Source: Archangium gephyra (GTDB taxonomy: Bacteria > Myxococcota > Myxococcia > Myxococcales > Myxococcaceae). Taken from it: a stretch of DNA of 64,000 nt. Every line of letters begins with the position of its first letter. Position 1 is the first letter of the stretch. Positions 9,216-18,150 of this stretch are shown piece by piece. The notes beneath the pieces were generated by a model that saw only the letters and a list, made by a program, of their open reading frames with translations, was not told where the DNA came from and ran no database searches. The position numbers were made by a program, and so were the translations under genes. The stretch spans positions 11,432,501 through 11,496,500 of the forward strand of contig NZ_CP011509.1 in NCBI RefSeq assembly GCF_001027285.1. The letters are read 5' to 3'.

Positions 9216-11030
9216 TCACGGAGACGCGGAGGGGCGCGCCGGTTCCCTCGCCTCCACGCGCATGCGCTGGATGAGCGATTGGTAGTACCGGTGCAGCGAG
9301 ACGTTGAGCGGATCCACCCGGAGCGCCTCGGCGTAGCGCGCCAGTGCGCCATCGAGCACGTTCTGGGCCTCCAGGAGGATGCCCTCGTCGAAGATCGCAC
9401 GCGCGCGGGACTCGGCGTCCGGACGGGCGGCGAGGAAGGCCTGGCGCAGGCGCTCCACGGCGTTCAGCTGCACCCCGGCGGCCAGGCAGCGGGCCACGCC
9501 GCGGAAGTTGCCCCGCGAGGCATCGAAGCGTGCGCGGGCCAGGGGCTCGCTGAGCGTCTTCCGGGCGGTGTCCACCTTCTCCCGGAGGGCCTCGAGGGCC
9601 TGACGCTGCTCGGCCGGCAGCGACCGCTGCCAGAAGGGCTCCAACCGGCGCTCGGCCTGGACCACACGCCGCATCACCTCGGCGAAGTCCGCGTGCGGGT
9701 GGACGGCCAGCAGGGTGTACGGGTCCTGGCTGCACGCGGCGGCGCGCGACAGCAGCTGCGCGAGCTCCGCGTCCGGCGAGGGCTCCGCGGGAGGCGGGGC
9801 CAGCGCCTGGGCGATCAGCCGGCGCACGTCGTCCGAGGGCCCGGAGAAGTGGAGGATGTAGCCCTGGCGGCCGCCCCAGGTGCGCGCCTCCTCCGCGGGA
9901 AGCAGGCGCACCACGTCGCAGGTGCAGGCGAGCACCCAGCCATTGAGCGAGAGCTCCACCTCGATGCGGGCCCCGAGCCGTGGCAGCGGCCCGTCACAGG
10001 CGATGCGCAGCCCTTCCTGGCTCACGTCGTTCACGAACACCGGCAGCAACCCCTTGCCCTCGGGATCCTCGACGCGCACGTGGAAGGCGGGCGGGGCCAG
10101 ACAACCGAAGGCGGGCCGCCGCATGGCCTCGTGCAGGGCGGAGCGGAAGGCGCGGGCGGTGGCGAAGCGCTCGTCCGGACGCAGCGACATGGCCTGCATC
10201 AGCACCGCGGACAGCGCCGGCGGCACACGCGACTCGAGAATGTGCGGCGGCAGCGGCTTGGAGGGCTTGTGGACGAGGAGCATCTCGCCCATGCGCCCGC
10301 CGCCGCCGAAGGGCAGCCGTCCGGTGAGCAGCCGGTAGCCCAGCACCGCGAGCGCGTACAGGTCCGCGCGGCCATCCGGCTCGGCGCGCACCCACAGCTC
10401 GGGCGCGAGGTAGCCCGGGCTGCCCACGACCATGCCCGCGGCGAGCTCCTCCTCGGAGAAGCCCGCGGCCAGCGTGGCGGACATGCCGAAGTCGAGCAGC
10501 TTCACGCGCCGCTCGCCATCGCGGCCGGTGGTGAGGATGAGGTTCTCCGGCTTGATGTCGCGGTGGACGGCACCGCACGCGTGCGCGGCCTCCAGGCCCT
10601 CGAGCACCTGCGAGAGGAGGAACACGACCTCGGCGGAGGGCAGCGGCAGCGGCAGGTGCGACAGGGCCGTGCCGTTGACGTACTCCATGAGGAGGCAGTG
10701 GTGGCCGTTGGGCGCCTGGCGCACGTCGAGCACCCGGGCCACGTTCGGGTGGATGATGTGCTGGGCGGAGCGGGCCTCCGCGTAGAAGCGGCCGAGCACC
10801 GCGCGATTGCTGGCCAGGTGCGGGTGGAGCACCTTCACCGCGAAGTGCGCACCGCTGGACGGGTGCTCGGCGAGGTACACGGTCCCCAGCGCCCCGGCGC
10901 CCAGCTTGCGCACGAGGACGAGGGGCCCATAGCCCATCCCGGCCAGCGCCTCGCCGTCCTCCGGAGGACTCTCGGGCCGGATGCATGGAACCGTCGTCGG
11001 ATGATCATTGAAGCAGTGGTTGCAACCCAT
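9216..11030 (-). CDS. Serine/threonine protein kinase with PilZ and J-like/TPR C-terminus
   Basis: The protein has 604 residues from the ATG ending at 11030 (MGCNHCFNDH); the open frame extends 18 codons further. The kinase domain occupies roughly residues 30-305: glycine loop LGAGALGTVY, lysine strand FAVKVL, catalytic loop HRDIKPEN, DFG as LLDFGMS, and APE as YLAPELW. All catalytic residues appear present. The next ~100 residues (from PPAFHVRVEDPEGKG to YILHFSG) have the size and pattern of a PilZ domain, which often binds cyclic di-GMP. Then come a J-domain-like segment (DPYTLLAVHPHADFAEV, without HPD) and a TPR-like tail. There is no transmembrane helix, so it is probably cytoplasmic. A paralogue of identical layout lies at 18151-20100. 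Confidence 0.88.
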   Translation of the reverse strand: MGCNHCFNDHPTTVPCIRPESPPEDGEALAGMGYGPLVLVRKLGAGALGTVYLAEHPSSGAHFAVKVLHPHLASNRAVLGRFYAEARSAQHIIHPNVARVLDVRQAPNGHHCLLMEYVNGTALSHLPLPLPSAEVVFLLSQVLEGLEAAHACGAVHRDIKPENLILTTGRDGERRVKLLDFGMSATLAAGFSEEELAAGMVVGSPGYLAPELWVRAEPDGRADLYALAVLGYRLLTGRLPFGGGGRMGEMLLVHKPSKPLPPHILESRVPPALSAVLMQAMSLRPDERFATARAFRSALHEAMRRPAFGCLAPPAFHVRVEDPEGKGLLPVFVNDVSQEGLRIACDGPLPRLGARIEVELSLNGWVLACTCDVVRLLPAEEARTWGGRQGYILHFSGPSDDVRRLIAQALAPPPAEPSPDAELAQLLSRAAACSQDPYTLLAVHPHADFAEVMRRVVQAERRLEPFWQRSLPAEQRQALEALREKVDTARKTLSEPLARARFDASRGNFRGVARCLAAGVQLNAVERLRQAFLAARPDAESRARAIFDEGILLEAQNVLDGALARYAEALRVDPLNVSLHRYYQSLIQRMRVEAREPARPSASP

Positions 11031-11262
11031 CGCCGCCCCCCAGCGGCGCTCGCCTGAACGGCAGCGCCCCCTGGAGTGTTGCAACCTGCATGCACCCTTG
11101 CTTCGTCACGCAATCAACGAGACAAGCACTGGAAGCACCGTGGCAAGCCGTCGGAAAGACGGAGTCGTCCGGTAATTCCTGCAAACGCAGCCCTGAAAGA
11201 ACAGGAGTCCCTCTCTTCTCTCAAGAGAGAAGAACGAGGCGTGGGGCCCACCGGAACGGGTT

Positions 11263-12057
11263 TCAATGGATGACTTTGGAGAGGTCCTCGAGAGCCGGTA
11301 GTCGGGTGGGAGGTGTGTGGTGCACGTGGTCGTAGAAGCACCCGGGCCCGAGCTGTTCGATCAGCGCGCGCTCCCGCGCATCCCCCTGCTCGGTGCCCGC
11401 CTCGGTGGGCAGCTCGTAGGGCTGGACGAGGACGAGCCCCTCACCGAGCGGCTTGCGGCAATCCTCGGGCAGTGAAGCGAGGCGTTCGCCGAACATGCGC
11501 ACGAACGGAGGGCCGAAGAAGCTACGCCAGAAGAGGCCGGAGAGCCCCGCGCTGTAGTTGCGCACCGTGAAGGTTCCGATGGAGCCGTGACCATCCTCGG
11601 CGGGGACCAGACGCCGGGTCTTGCGCTCGATGTCCTCGCCCAAGGAGGCCTCCGCCAGAGGGGAGTTCACGATGCGCATGAGCTCGGCCACCTGCTCGAC
11701 ATGCGCGGCACGCCAGGCGGGCTTGGACGCCCATTTCGCGGAGGCCCGCCACGCGATGTCTCCGTTGTAGCAATAGGGCTGGTCATCAAAGCGGGCGGGA
11801 GAAATGCAGAGGTAATCACTGTCCGTCTGCGCCGCGATGCAGAGGGAGTGATGTTCCTCGTAGGTGGCGATGAGCGCACCATGGTCGATGGGGCCAGGAG
11901 CCAGCTGTCGTCCGAACGAGGGGACGTGCTCATATCGCCTGGGCACAAACCACCGGTACTCCTCGAAAACGAGCCGAAGTAGCTCCCGAACGCTCGTACT
12001 GGATGGCCTGCCCGGCGGAAGAGCGATGTTCGACTTGAGATAGCGAAAGCGAGGCAT
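11263..12057 (-). CDS. Imm52-like putative immunity protein
   Basis: The protein has 264 residues starting MPRFRYLKSN. Its sequence features (SVRELLRLVFEEYRWFVP, HVPSFGRQLAPGPI, then SGLFWRSFFGPPFVRMFGER and GPGCFYDH) match my memory of immunity protein family 52, found beside polymorphic nuclease toxins in myxobacteria. It has no signal peptide and is expected to act in the cytoplasm by binding a cognate toxin. The upstream gene on the same strand (a short lipoprotein) is not a recognisable toxin. If the proposed frameshift in that gene is accepted, its stop lies 9 nt before this ATG. The family assignment is from recall and needs a profile search. Confidence 0.55.
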   Translation of the reverse strand: MPRFRYLKSNIALPPGRPSSTSVRELLRLVFEEYRWFVPRRYEHVPSFGRQLAPGPIDHGALIATYEEHHSLCIAAQTDSDYLCISPARFDDQPYCYNGDIAWRASAKWASKPAWRAAHVEQVAELMRIVNSPLAEASLGEDIERKTRRLVPAEDGHGSIGTFTVRNYSAGLSGLFWRSFFGPPFVRMFGERLASLPEDCRKPLGEGLVLVQPYELPTEAGTEQGDARERALIEQLGPGCFYDHVHHTPPTRLPALEDLSKVIH

Positions 12058-12066
12058 GCGTGGGTC

Positions 12067-12650
12067 TCAGGATGAATACCGCACGCTCGCCATCCCGCCG
12101 TGTACGCGTCCCCGGGCGGCGGCGTGTAGTCGAGGTGGGGAGGAGCCTTCCTGCCCAGCTCGATGGCGGTGGCCAGGGATGAGCGGCTGGCCAGCAGATA
12201 GAGCGCGACTTCAGAGGGGCTTCGCCGCAAGAAGTCCGGGTCCTGGGTATGGCTGTAGGCCCAGGCGAGCGTGGCGCGGACGAGCGCATCCAGGGACTTC
12301 TCGCGCAGCGGATGCTCTGTGAGGAGGTGACCGGGAGCGATGCGCCGCAGGTGCGCGGCATGCGTCTCCATCAGACGCATCCCCCACTGCAGGTACTCCT
12401 CCAGCTTCTCCTCCACCGCCTTCCAGCGAGCCTCCTCCTCGGCGCTCATGACGCCAGGGGAGGAGGCTCGAGACGCGGGAAGCGGCTCCGGGTGTCCCCA
12501 GTCGCCGCCAACAGCAAGCCCCGGAGGAGAGGACAGGGCCCACGCCCGGATACGCGAGGCCCGCCCCGGCTGTGGCCCCGCGCAGGCCAGCAGCAGGAGC
12601 AGCAGGACGCTCCCCATTCTCCACCCGGGTGCGTCCCGTCTCCCGCGCAT
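12067..12650 (-). CDS. Small putative lipoprotein with apparent 1-nt frameshift near its C-terminus
   Basis: The gene starts at the ATG ending at 12650 (a GTG is one codon earlier), 7-10 nt after the manC stop. The N-terminus has an Arg-rich n-region then MGSVLLLLLLACAG, a lipobox. The body is mostly helical (SAEEEARWKAVEEKLEEYL, then LDALVRATLAWAYSHT). Function is unknown. The frame stays open to 11667, but that would overlap the next gene by 390 bp and the extra peptide looks non-coding. Adding one G near 12095-12100 gives the ending DAYTGGMASVRYSS and a TGA at 12067-12069, 9 nt before the next ATG. I therefore treat it as a gene ending at 12067 with a missing base or a genuine frameshift. 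Confidence 0.5.
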
Positions 12651-12659
12651 CACGGCGTC

Positions 12660-13724
12660 CTACAGGTACTTCTCGCGCTTGCGGGCCTTGAGGGCCTCGA
12701 CCACCTTGCGCACGTCCTGGCTCTTGTCCTTGGGCACCACCAGCACCGCGTCGCCCGAGTCCACCACCACCATGTCGGTGAGGCCCACCACGGTCAGCGG
12801 ACGCTTCTCGGCCAGCACCACGCAGCCCTTGCAGTCCACCACCACCGCCTCGGCGCCAGAGATCACGTTGCCGTGCTCGTCCGCGGGCCGCACCTCGGGA
12901 ATCGCCGCGAAGGAGCCCACGTCGCTCCAGCCGAAGTCTCCCGGCAGCACCGCGATGTTGCTCGCCTTCTCCATCACCCCGTAGTCGATGGAGATGGAGG
13001 GCAGCTTCGGGAACACGCGCTTGAGCACCGACGCGAAGGTGCGCTTGCCGGCCGCCTTGCGCAGCGCGTCCAGCCCCTTCTGCATCTCCGGCATGTGCCT
13101 GGCGAAGGCCTCCAGGATGACGTCCGCCCGGAAGACGAAGATGCCCGCGTTCCACAGGTACTCGCCCGACTCCACGTAGCGCTTCGCCGTCTCCGTGTCC
13201 GGCTTCTCGCGGAAGGCCTTCACCTGCCGGCCTCCGCCCTCCAGGCCATCACCCACCTGGATGTAGCCGTAGCCCGTCTCCGGACGGTGCGGCTTGATGC
13301 CCAGCGTCACGAGGTGGCCCTTCGCCGCCACCTGCGCCGCCTCGGCGATGGTTTTCTTGAAGCCGGCCACGTCCGCCACATGGTGGTCCGAGGGCAACAC
13401 CACCAGGATGCCCTGCGGGTCCTTCGCCGCCACCTGCACCGCCGCCAGGGCGATGGCCGGCGCCGTGTTGCGCGCCACCGGCTCCACCAGGAGGTTCTTC
13501 TTGGGCAGGCCCTTCACCAGCTTCGCCGCCTGCTTCGCGTGCAGGGGACCACAGACGATGAGGGTGTCCTTCACCGACGCCAGGCCCTTGAGCCGGATGG
13601 CGGTGTCGGTGATGAGGGGGTTCTTCGAGGCCAGCGGGAGGAACTGCTTGGGACGCGCCTTGCGTGACAGGGGCCAGAAGCGGGTACCAGAGCCGCCGGC
13701 CATGATGACGGGATGGAGGGTCAT
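12660..13724 (-). CDS. manC: Mannose-1-phosphate guanylyltransferase
   Basis: The protein has 354 residues. The N-terminus HPVIMAGGSGTRFWPLSR is the nucleotidyltransferase signature (G-x-G-T-R) and PKQFLPL follows as in GDP-mannose pyrophosphorylases. FREKP and LWNAGIFVFRAD are the other family hallmarks. The enzyme makes GDP-mannose from GTP and mannose-1-phosphate for polysaccharides and lipopolysaccharide. It is a single-domain form without the C-terminal isomerase half of bifunctional ManC/AlgA proteins. It is divergent from the SGNH/MBOAT pair that probably acylates a polysaccharide, which fits a surface-glycan locus. The short 5' region has TAGGGT 9 nt before the ATG and no obvious SD. 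Confidence 0.93.
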   Translation of the reverse strand: MTLHPVIMAGGSGTRFWPLSRKARPKQFLPLASKNPLITDTAIRLKGLASVKDTLIVCGPLHAKQAAKLVKGLPKKNLLVEPVARNTAPAIALAAVQVAAKDPQGILVVLPSDHHVADVAGFKKTIAEAAQVAAKGHLVTLGIKPHRPETGYGYIQVGDGLEGGGRQVKAFREKPDTETAKRYVESGEYLWNAGIFVFRADVILEAFARHMPEMQKGLDALRKAAGKRTFASVLKRVFPKLPSISIDYGVMEKASNIAVLPGDFGWSDVGSFAAIPEVRPADEHGNVISGAEAVVVDCKGCVVLAEKRPLTVVGLTDMVVVDSGDAVLVVPKDKSQDVRKVVEALKARKREKYL

Positions 13725-13733
13725 GGGCGGCGC

Positions 13734-13739
13734 ACCCTA
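13734..13739 (-). promoter_or_regulatory. Candidate -10 element (TAGGGT) for manC
   Basis: TAGGGT on the minus strand lies 9 nt before the manC ATG, so any leader would be only a few nucleotides long. The same hexamer recurs before other starts in this window (23510, 39937, 47094). No clear -35 hexamer is seen. Confidence 0.35.
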
Positions 13740-13831
13740 GCGTATTGCCCGCCGCTCGCCAGGGGCTCGCTCGCCCGGCTACCCCACGAACGTGAGCAGG
13801 AGTTTTGACCCCGCCCCGAAAAGCCAGTCTC

Positions 13832-16588
13832 ATGCCGGGCGCGTTGGAGTCCAAGCACACATCGGCAGGTTTGACGCTCGCCCTCACCCTGGCGCTCGCG
13901 GTGGGGCTGTCGCTCGCCCCGCTCCCCGAGGCGTGGCGGCCCATCCCCAGCCTCGCCCAGGGGCCGGTGGTGCCGCAGCTCATCGCGCTCGTCACCACCT
14001 CGAGCGCCGCCGCCAAGCGCAAGGCCATCGGCGTCGAGCCCGACACCGGCCACGCCCCCGAGGTGCCCGTCCTCCCCGAGGAGGAAGAGGAGACCGAGGT
14101 CGTCGAGGCCGACCCCGCCGCCAACTCCGACGGTGGCACCGTGCCCCCGCCGCCCGCCGTCGCCGACTCCTCCGACACGCTGGGACTGGCGAACCTCGGC
14201 CCCGCCACGCTCACCAAGGCCCTGCGCATGGAGGCCCTGCGCGAGAAGATGGGCTCCAAGCACGTGGACCTCGATCCGGGCTGCCGCCGCATGGGCGCCT
14301 CCGGGTGCGAGGAGGGCGGGCTCGAGCCCTTCTTCAAGGCCCTGCGCGCGCTGCACAACGGCAGCCGCACCCTGCCCGTGCGCGTGGAGCACCTGGGTGA
14401 CTCGCTCATCGCCTCGGACCACATCAACGACGTGGTGCGCGAGCGGTTGCAGGAGCGCCATGGCTCGGCGGGCAAGGGCTTCCTCTACATCGACCGCCCC
14501 ACCCGCTCCGGCCGCGGCGTGCGCGCCGGCCAGGCCTCCGAGGGCTGGGAGTTCATCCGCATCATCGACCGCGCCCCGCCCAGGGACCGGCTGCCCTTCA
14601 CCGGCGTGGCCTTCACGGCGGGCGGACCCAAGGGCTCCCAGGACGTGCGCTTCGACATCGGTGATGCGCGCACGGCCGAAATCTTCTTCCTCGCCCAGCC
14701 CACGGGCGGCTCCGTGCAGGTGCTCGCCGATGGCAAGCCGTTGCAGCGCCTGCAGACGCGCTGGACTCCGGCCGAGGTGGCCAATGCCCGGGTGAAGCTG
14801 CCCGAGGGCGCCAAGACGCTGACGCTCAAGACGCGCGGCAAGGTGGAGCTGCACGGCGTCTCGCTGGAGAACGGCGCGCCGGGCGTGGTGTACGACACCC
14901 TGGGCCTGCCGGGCGCCTACGCGGGCGTGTTCCTGCGCACCCACCCGCCCTACTTCCGCGCGCAGATGCGCCAGCGCAAGCCCTCGCTGGTGGTGCTCAT
15001 GTTCGGCGGCAACGAGGCCTTCCGCCTCTCGCGCGACTGGACGAAGCCCGAGGAGATCAAACAGGAGGCCGAGCAGCTGGTGAAGCTGGTGCGCGAGTCC
15101 GTGCCGGACGCCGCGTGCCTCGTTTGGTCTCCCATCGACGCGGCCGTGCGCACCATGGGCGGGGACCTGATTCCGCGCCGGGGCTCGCGCATGGTGGCGG
15201 ACATCTTCCGCGACGTGGCCAGGGAGGGCGGCTGCGCCTACTGGGACGCGCTCGAGGCCATGGGTGGCGAGGGCTCCGCCATCCGCTGGCTGTCCGCGGG
15301 CCTGCTCAACGAGGACCTCATCCACCCGCGCGCCCGGGGCTCGGACCTGCTGGGCCACCTCTTCGACCTGTCCATCCAGCGCGCCTACGCCGCGAGCAGC
15401 CCGCCCCGGATCGCCGCCGAGCCCTCGGGCCTGCAGAACACCGGGAAGTCCCTCACCGCCACCTTCCGGCGCCTGGGCAAGCTGGAGAAGGGCGAGGACG
15501 CGCGGCTGGGCATCCTCCAGATTGGCGCCTCGCACACGGCCTCGCACTACTTCACGGACGCGATGCGCAACGCGCTGGCGAAGCGCTTCGGCGACGCCGG
15601 CCGCGGCTTCATCTCCGCGGGCAAGCCGTCGGACCGGCTCAAGCCCGCGGGCGTCTCGCGCGAGCTGACGGGGGAGTGGACGGTGGAGGACGCGCTGCAG
15701 GCCACCGTGCCCGGACAGGCCTGGGGCCTCGGCGGCACCCGCGCGGTGGGAGCCCCGGGCGCCTCGCTGCGCATCCGCTTCTGCGAGGGCTGCACCGCCG
15801 CCCCCACGCCTCCCGCGCGGCTGTCCCTCTACTGGCTGGACGGTCCCGGCAGCGGACGCATGGAGGTGAAGGTGGATGGCAACGCCATGCCGCCCGAGCC
15901 CGCGCCGCCCGAGCCCTTCACCGCGCCCACGGTGCGCATCCGCTCCTTCCCCGTCACCGGCCCGGCCCATGAGCTCGAGGTGCTCAACCAGGGCGGGGGT
16001 TCGCTCACCGTGCTCGGCGCGGCACTGGACCTGGAGCAGAAGGGCATCGCCTATGACGCGGTGGGCCTGCCGGGCTCCACCGCCGCCACGCTGGCCAGCG
16101 TGGAGCCGCAGGCGCTCTCCGCGCAGCTGTCCTCGCGCAAGCCCCAGCTGCTCGTCTTCTGGTACGGCACCAACGAGAGCGGCCAGCCGGACCTGGACGC
16201 GGAGAAGCTGCGCACCGAGTACGGCGCCCTCATCTCCCGGCTGCGCAAGGACGCGGGCGGCGCCGAGTGCCTCGTCATCGGCACCACCGACCGGCTGCAG
16301 CAGGGCAAGGACGGCAGCTGGGAGGAAGCGCCCGCCCTGGCCCGCGTGGTGACGGCCCTCCCCGAGATGGCGCGTGCCCAGGGCTGCGCCTACTGGTCCC
16401 CCCGGGCGGCCATGGGTGGGGACTGGAGCATGCTGCGCTGGCAGCGCGAGGGCCTGGGCCACTCCGACGGCATCCACCTGACTCCCGAGGGCTACGAGAA
16501 GCTCGCGGGCTCGTTCCTCTCCGACCTGCTCGCGGCCTACGAGGTCTTCAAGACCCAGCCGCCAGCACTCGCCGCGGAGGGCGGCTGA
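13832..16588 (+). CDS. Membrane-anchored protein with two tandem SGNH/GDSL-like esterase domains
   Basis: The protein has 918 residues from the ATG at 13832; TTG at 13805 is an alternative. One N-terminal hydrophobic anchor (LTLALTLALAVGLSLAPL) and a Pro/Glu-rich linker precede two SGNH hydrolase-like domains. The first has VEHLGDSLIASD (Ser191), MFGGNEAF and NEDLIHP, covering the GDS, GxN and DxxH blocks. The second has QIGASHTASH (Ser567), FWYGTNES and SDGIHLTPEGYE, with Ala where Asp usually precedes the Ser. The next gene is an MBOAT acyltransferase, starting 1 nt after this stop. Such pairs (compare AlgI with AlgJ/AlgX, PatA with PatB) O-acetylate extracytoplasmic polysaccharides. Domain calls rest on motifs; the glycan substrate is inferred only as a surface polysaccharide. 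Confidence 0.82.
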   Translation: MPGALESKHTSAGLTLALTLALAVGLSLAPLPEAWRPIPSLAQGPVVPQLIALVTTSSAAAKRKAIGVEPDTGHAPEVPVLPEEEEETEVVEADPAANSDGGTVPPPPAVADSSDTLGLANLGPATLTKALRMEALREKMGSKHVDLDPGCRRMGASGCEEGGLEPFFKALRALHNGSRTLPVRVEHLGDSLIASDHINDVVRERLQERHGSAGKGFLYIDRPTRSGRGVRAGQASEGWEFIRIIDRAPPRDRLPFTGVAFTAGGPKGSQDVRFDIGDARTAEIFFLAQPTGGSVQVLADGKPLQRLQTRWTPAEVANARVKLPEGAKTLTLKTRGKVELHGVSLENGAPGVVYDTLGLPGAYAGVFLRTHPPYFRAQMRQRKPSLVVLMFGGNEAFRLSRDWTKPEEIKQEAEQLVKLVRESVPDAACLVWSPIDAAVRTMGGDLIPRRGSRMVADIFRDVAREGGCAYWDALEAMGGEGSAIRWLSAGLLNEDLIHPRARGSDLLGHLFDLSIQRAYAASSPPRIAAEPSGLQNTGKSLTATFRRLGKLEKGEDARLGILQIGASHTASHYFTDAMRNALAKRFGDAGRGFISAGKPSDRLKPAGVSRELTGEWTVEDALQATVPGQAWGLGGTRAVGAPGASLRIRFCEGCTAAPTPPARLSLYWLDGPGSGRMEVKVDGNAMPPEPAPPEPFTAPTVRIRSFPVTGPAHELEVLNQGGGSLTVLGAALDLEQKGIAYDAVGLPGSTAATLASVEPQALSAQLSSRKPQLLVFWYGTNESGQPDLDAEKLRTEYGALISRLRKDAGGAECLVIGTTDRLQQGKDGSWEEAPALARVVTALPEMARAQGCAYWSPRAAMGGDWSMLRWQREGLGHSDGIHLTPEGYEKLAGSFLSDLLAAYEVFKTQPPALAAEGG

Positions 16589-16589
16589 C

Positions 16590-18014
16590 GTGTATTTCCA
16601 CAGCCTCCAGTTCCTCTTCTTCCTCACCCTCACCTTCAGCCTCTACTGGGCGCTGCACCGCCACAAGTGGCCGCGCCTCGGCGTGCTGATGGTGGCGAGC
16701 GTCTTCTTCTATTCGATGTGGACGCCGTGGCCCCTGGTGCTCTTCCTCGGGGCCACCGGCATCAACCACCTGTGCATCAAGGGCTTCCGCCGCTCGCAGA
16801 AGCCCGGCGTGCGCAAGGCGCTGTTGACGCTGTCCATCGTCAGCACGCTCGGGGTGCTGTGCACCTTCAAGTACGCGGACCTGTTCCGCGAGACGGCGGT
16901 GGCGCTGCTCGGCCCGCTGGGTCTCCACGTGCGCACCCAGCCCTTCGGGCTGCTGCTGCCGGTGGGCCTCTCCTTCTTCACCTTCCAGGCCCTCAGCTAC
17001 GTCATCGACCAGTACCGGGGTGAAATCGAGAAGGAGCACTCGTTCTTCGAGCACCTGCTCTACCTGCTCTTCTTCCCGCACCTGGTGGCCGGCCCCATCG
17101 TGCGCGCCTCGCACCTCATCGAGCGCTTCGATGACACGCCGTCGCTCACGGCCGACGAGGGAGGCCGCGGCCTGTACCGCATCGCGGTGGGCCTGGCCAA
17201 GAAGCTCATCATCGCGGACGTGCTGGGCAGTGGCCTGGTGGACCCCGTCTTCGGCTCGCCCGAGGCCTACACCTCCGCCGAGTGCTTCGTCGCGGCGGTG
17301 GCCTACAGCTTCGAGCTCTACTTCGACTTCTCGGCGTACTCGGACATCGCCATCGGCACGGCGGCGCTCTTCGGCTTCAAGTTCGCGGAGAACTTCAACC
17401 GCCCCTACCTGGCGACGAACCTCTTCGACTTCTGGGCCCGCTGGCACATCAGCCTCTCCAACTGGCTGCGCGACTACCTCTACCGGCCGCTGGGCGGCAA
17501 CCGCGTCTCCAAGCCGCGCGCGCTGCTCAACCTGATGATCACCATGGGCCTGGGCGGCCTGTGGCACGGAGCGGACTGGCGCTTCGCCATCTGGGGCCTC
17601 GCGCACGGCGCCATGGAGTGCGTCATCCGCGTGTGGTGGTGGGTGACGGGCAAGCCGCCGAAGGAAGGCAAGATGGCGGTGGTGCGCGCGGGGCTCGGCT
17701 GGGTGGCCACCTTCACCGTGGTGGTGCTCACCCGCATCGTCTTCCGCTCGCCGAGCCTGGCGCACGCGGGCGAGATGTACCTGCGCCTCTTCGAGGGCAG
17801 CCTGGGCCTGGCCAACGTGAGCACCCTGGTGTGGACGATGCTGGCGGTGGCGGCGGTGAGCCACGTGACGCCGCTGAGCCTCTTCCACAAGGCAGGAGAT
17901 CTGTTCGTGCGGATGCCGGTGCCCGTGCGCGCGGTGGTCCTGGTGCTCGTGGGCCTGGGTGTGCGGCACCTGACGTCCGTCGAGACGCGGCCGTACGTCT
18001 ACTTCCAGTTCTGA
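16590..18014 (+). CDS. MBOAT-family O-acyltransferase (AlgI-like)
   Basis: The protein has 474 residues from a GTG at 16590, 9 nt after GGAGG (16576-16580) and 1 nt after the SGNH stop, so the two are translationally coupled. It is polytopic with about 10-12 membrane segments. AlgI/DltB hallmarks are present: PVGLSFFTFQALSYVID, FFPHLVAGPIVR, FDFSAYSDIAIG, FWARWHISLSNWLRDYLY and GGLWHGADW, with the likely catalytic His326. The enzyme would pass an acyl (probably acetyl) group across the inner membrane to the partner esterase. The divergently transcribed manC suggests a mannose-containing glycan, which is inference. Confidence 0.93.
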   Translation: MYFHSLQFLFFLTLTFSLYWALHRHKWPRLGVLMVASVFFYSMWTPWPLVLFLGATGINHLCIKGFRRSQKPGVRKALLTLSIVSTLGVLCTFKYADLFRETAVALLGPLGLHVRTQPFGLLLPVGLSFFTFQALSYVIDQYRGEIEKEHSFFEHLLYLLFFPHLVAGPIVRASHLIERFDDTPSLTADEGGRGLYRIAVGLAKKLIIADVLGSGLVDPVFGSPEAYTSAECFVAAVAYSFELYFDFSAYSDIAIGTAALFGFKFAENFNRPYLATNLFDFWARWHISLSNWLRDYLYRPLGGNRVSKPRALLNLMITMGLGGLWHGADWRFAIWGLAHGAMECVIRVWWWVTGKPPKEGKMAVVRAGLGWVATFTVVVLTRIVFRSPSLAHAGEMYLRLFEGSLGLANVSTLVWTMLAVAAVSHVTPLSLFHKAGDLFVRMPVPVRAVVLVLVGLGVRHLTSVETRPYVYFQF

Positions 18015-18150
18015 GCCCTCGGCGGAGCCAAAGGCTGTAGTTTTTTCAATCCGCCCACCCACTTTTTTACAGTCTCTCCGACCGCGGGACAGGTCCGGGG
18101 GGCTGGAGTGGTGGCCAGGCAACATCGAGATCGTCAGGGAGATCAACCCC

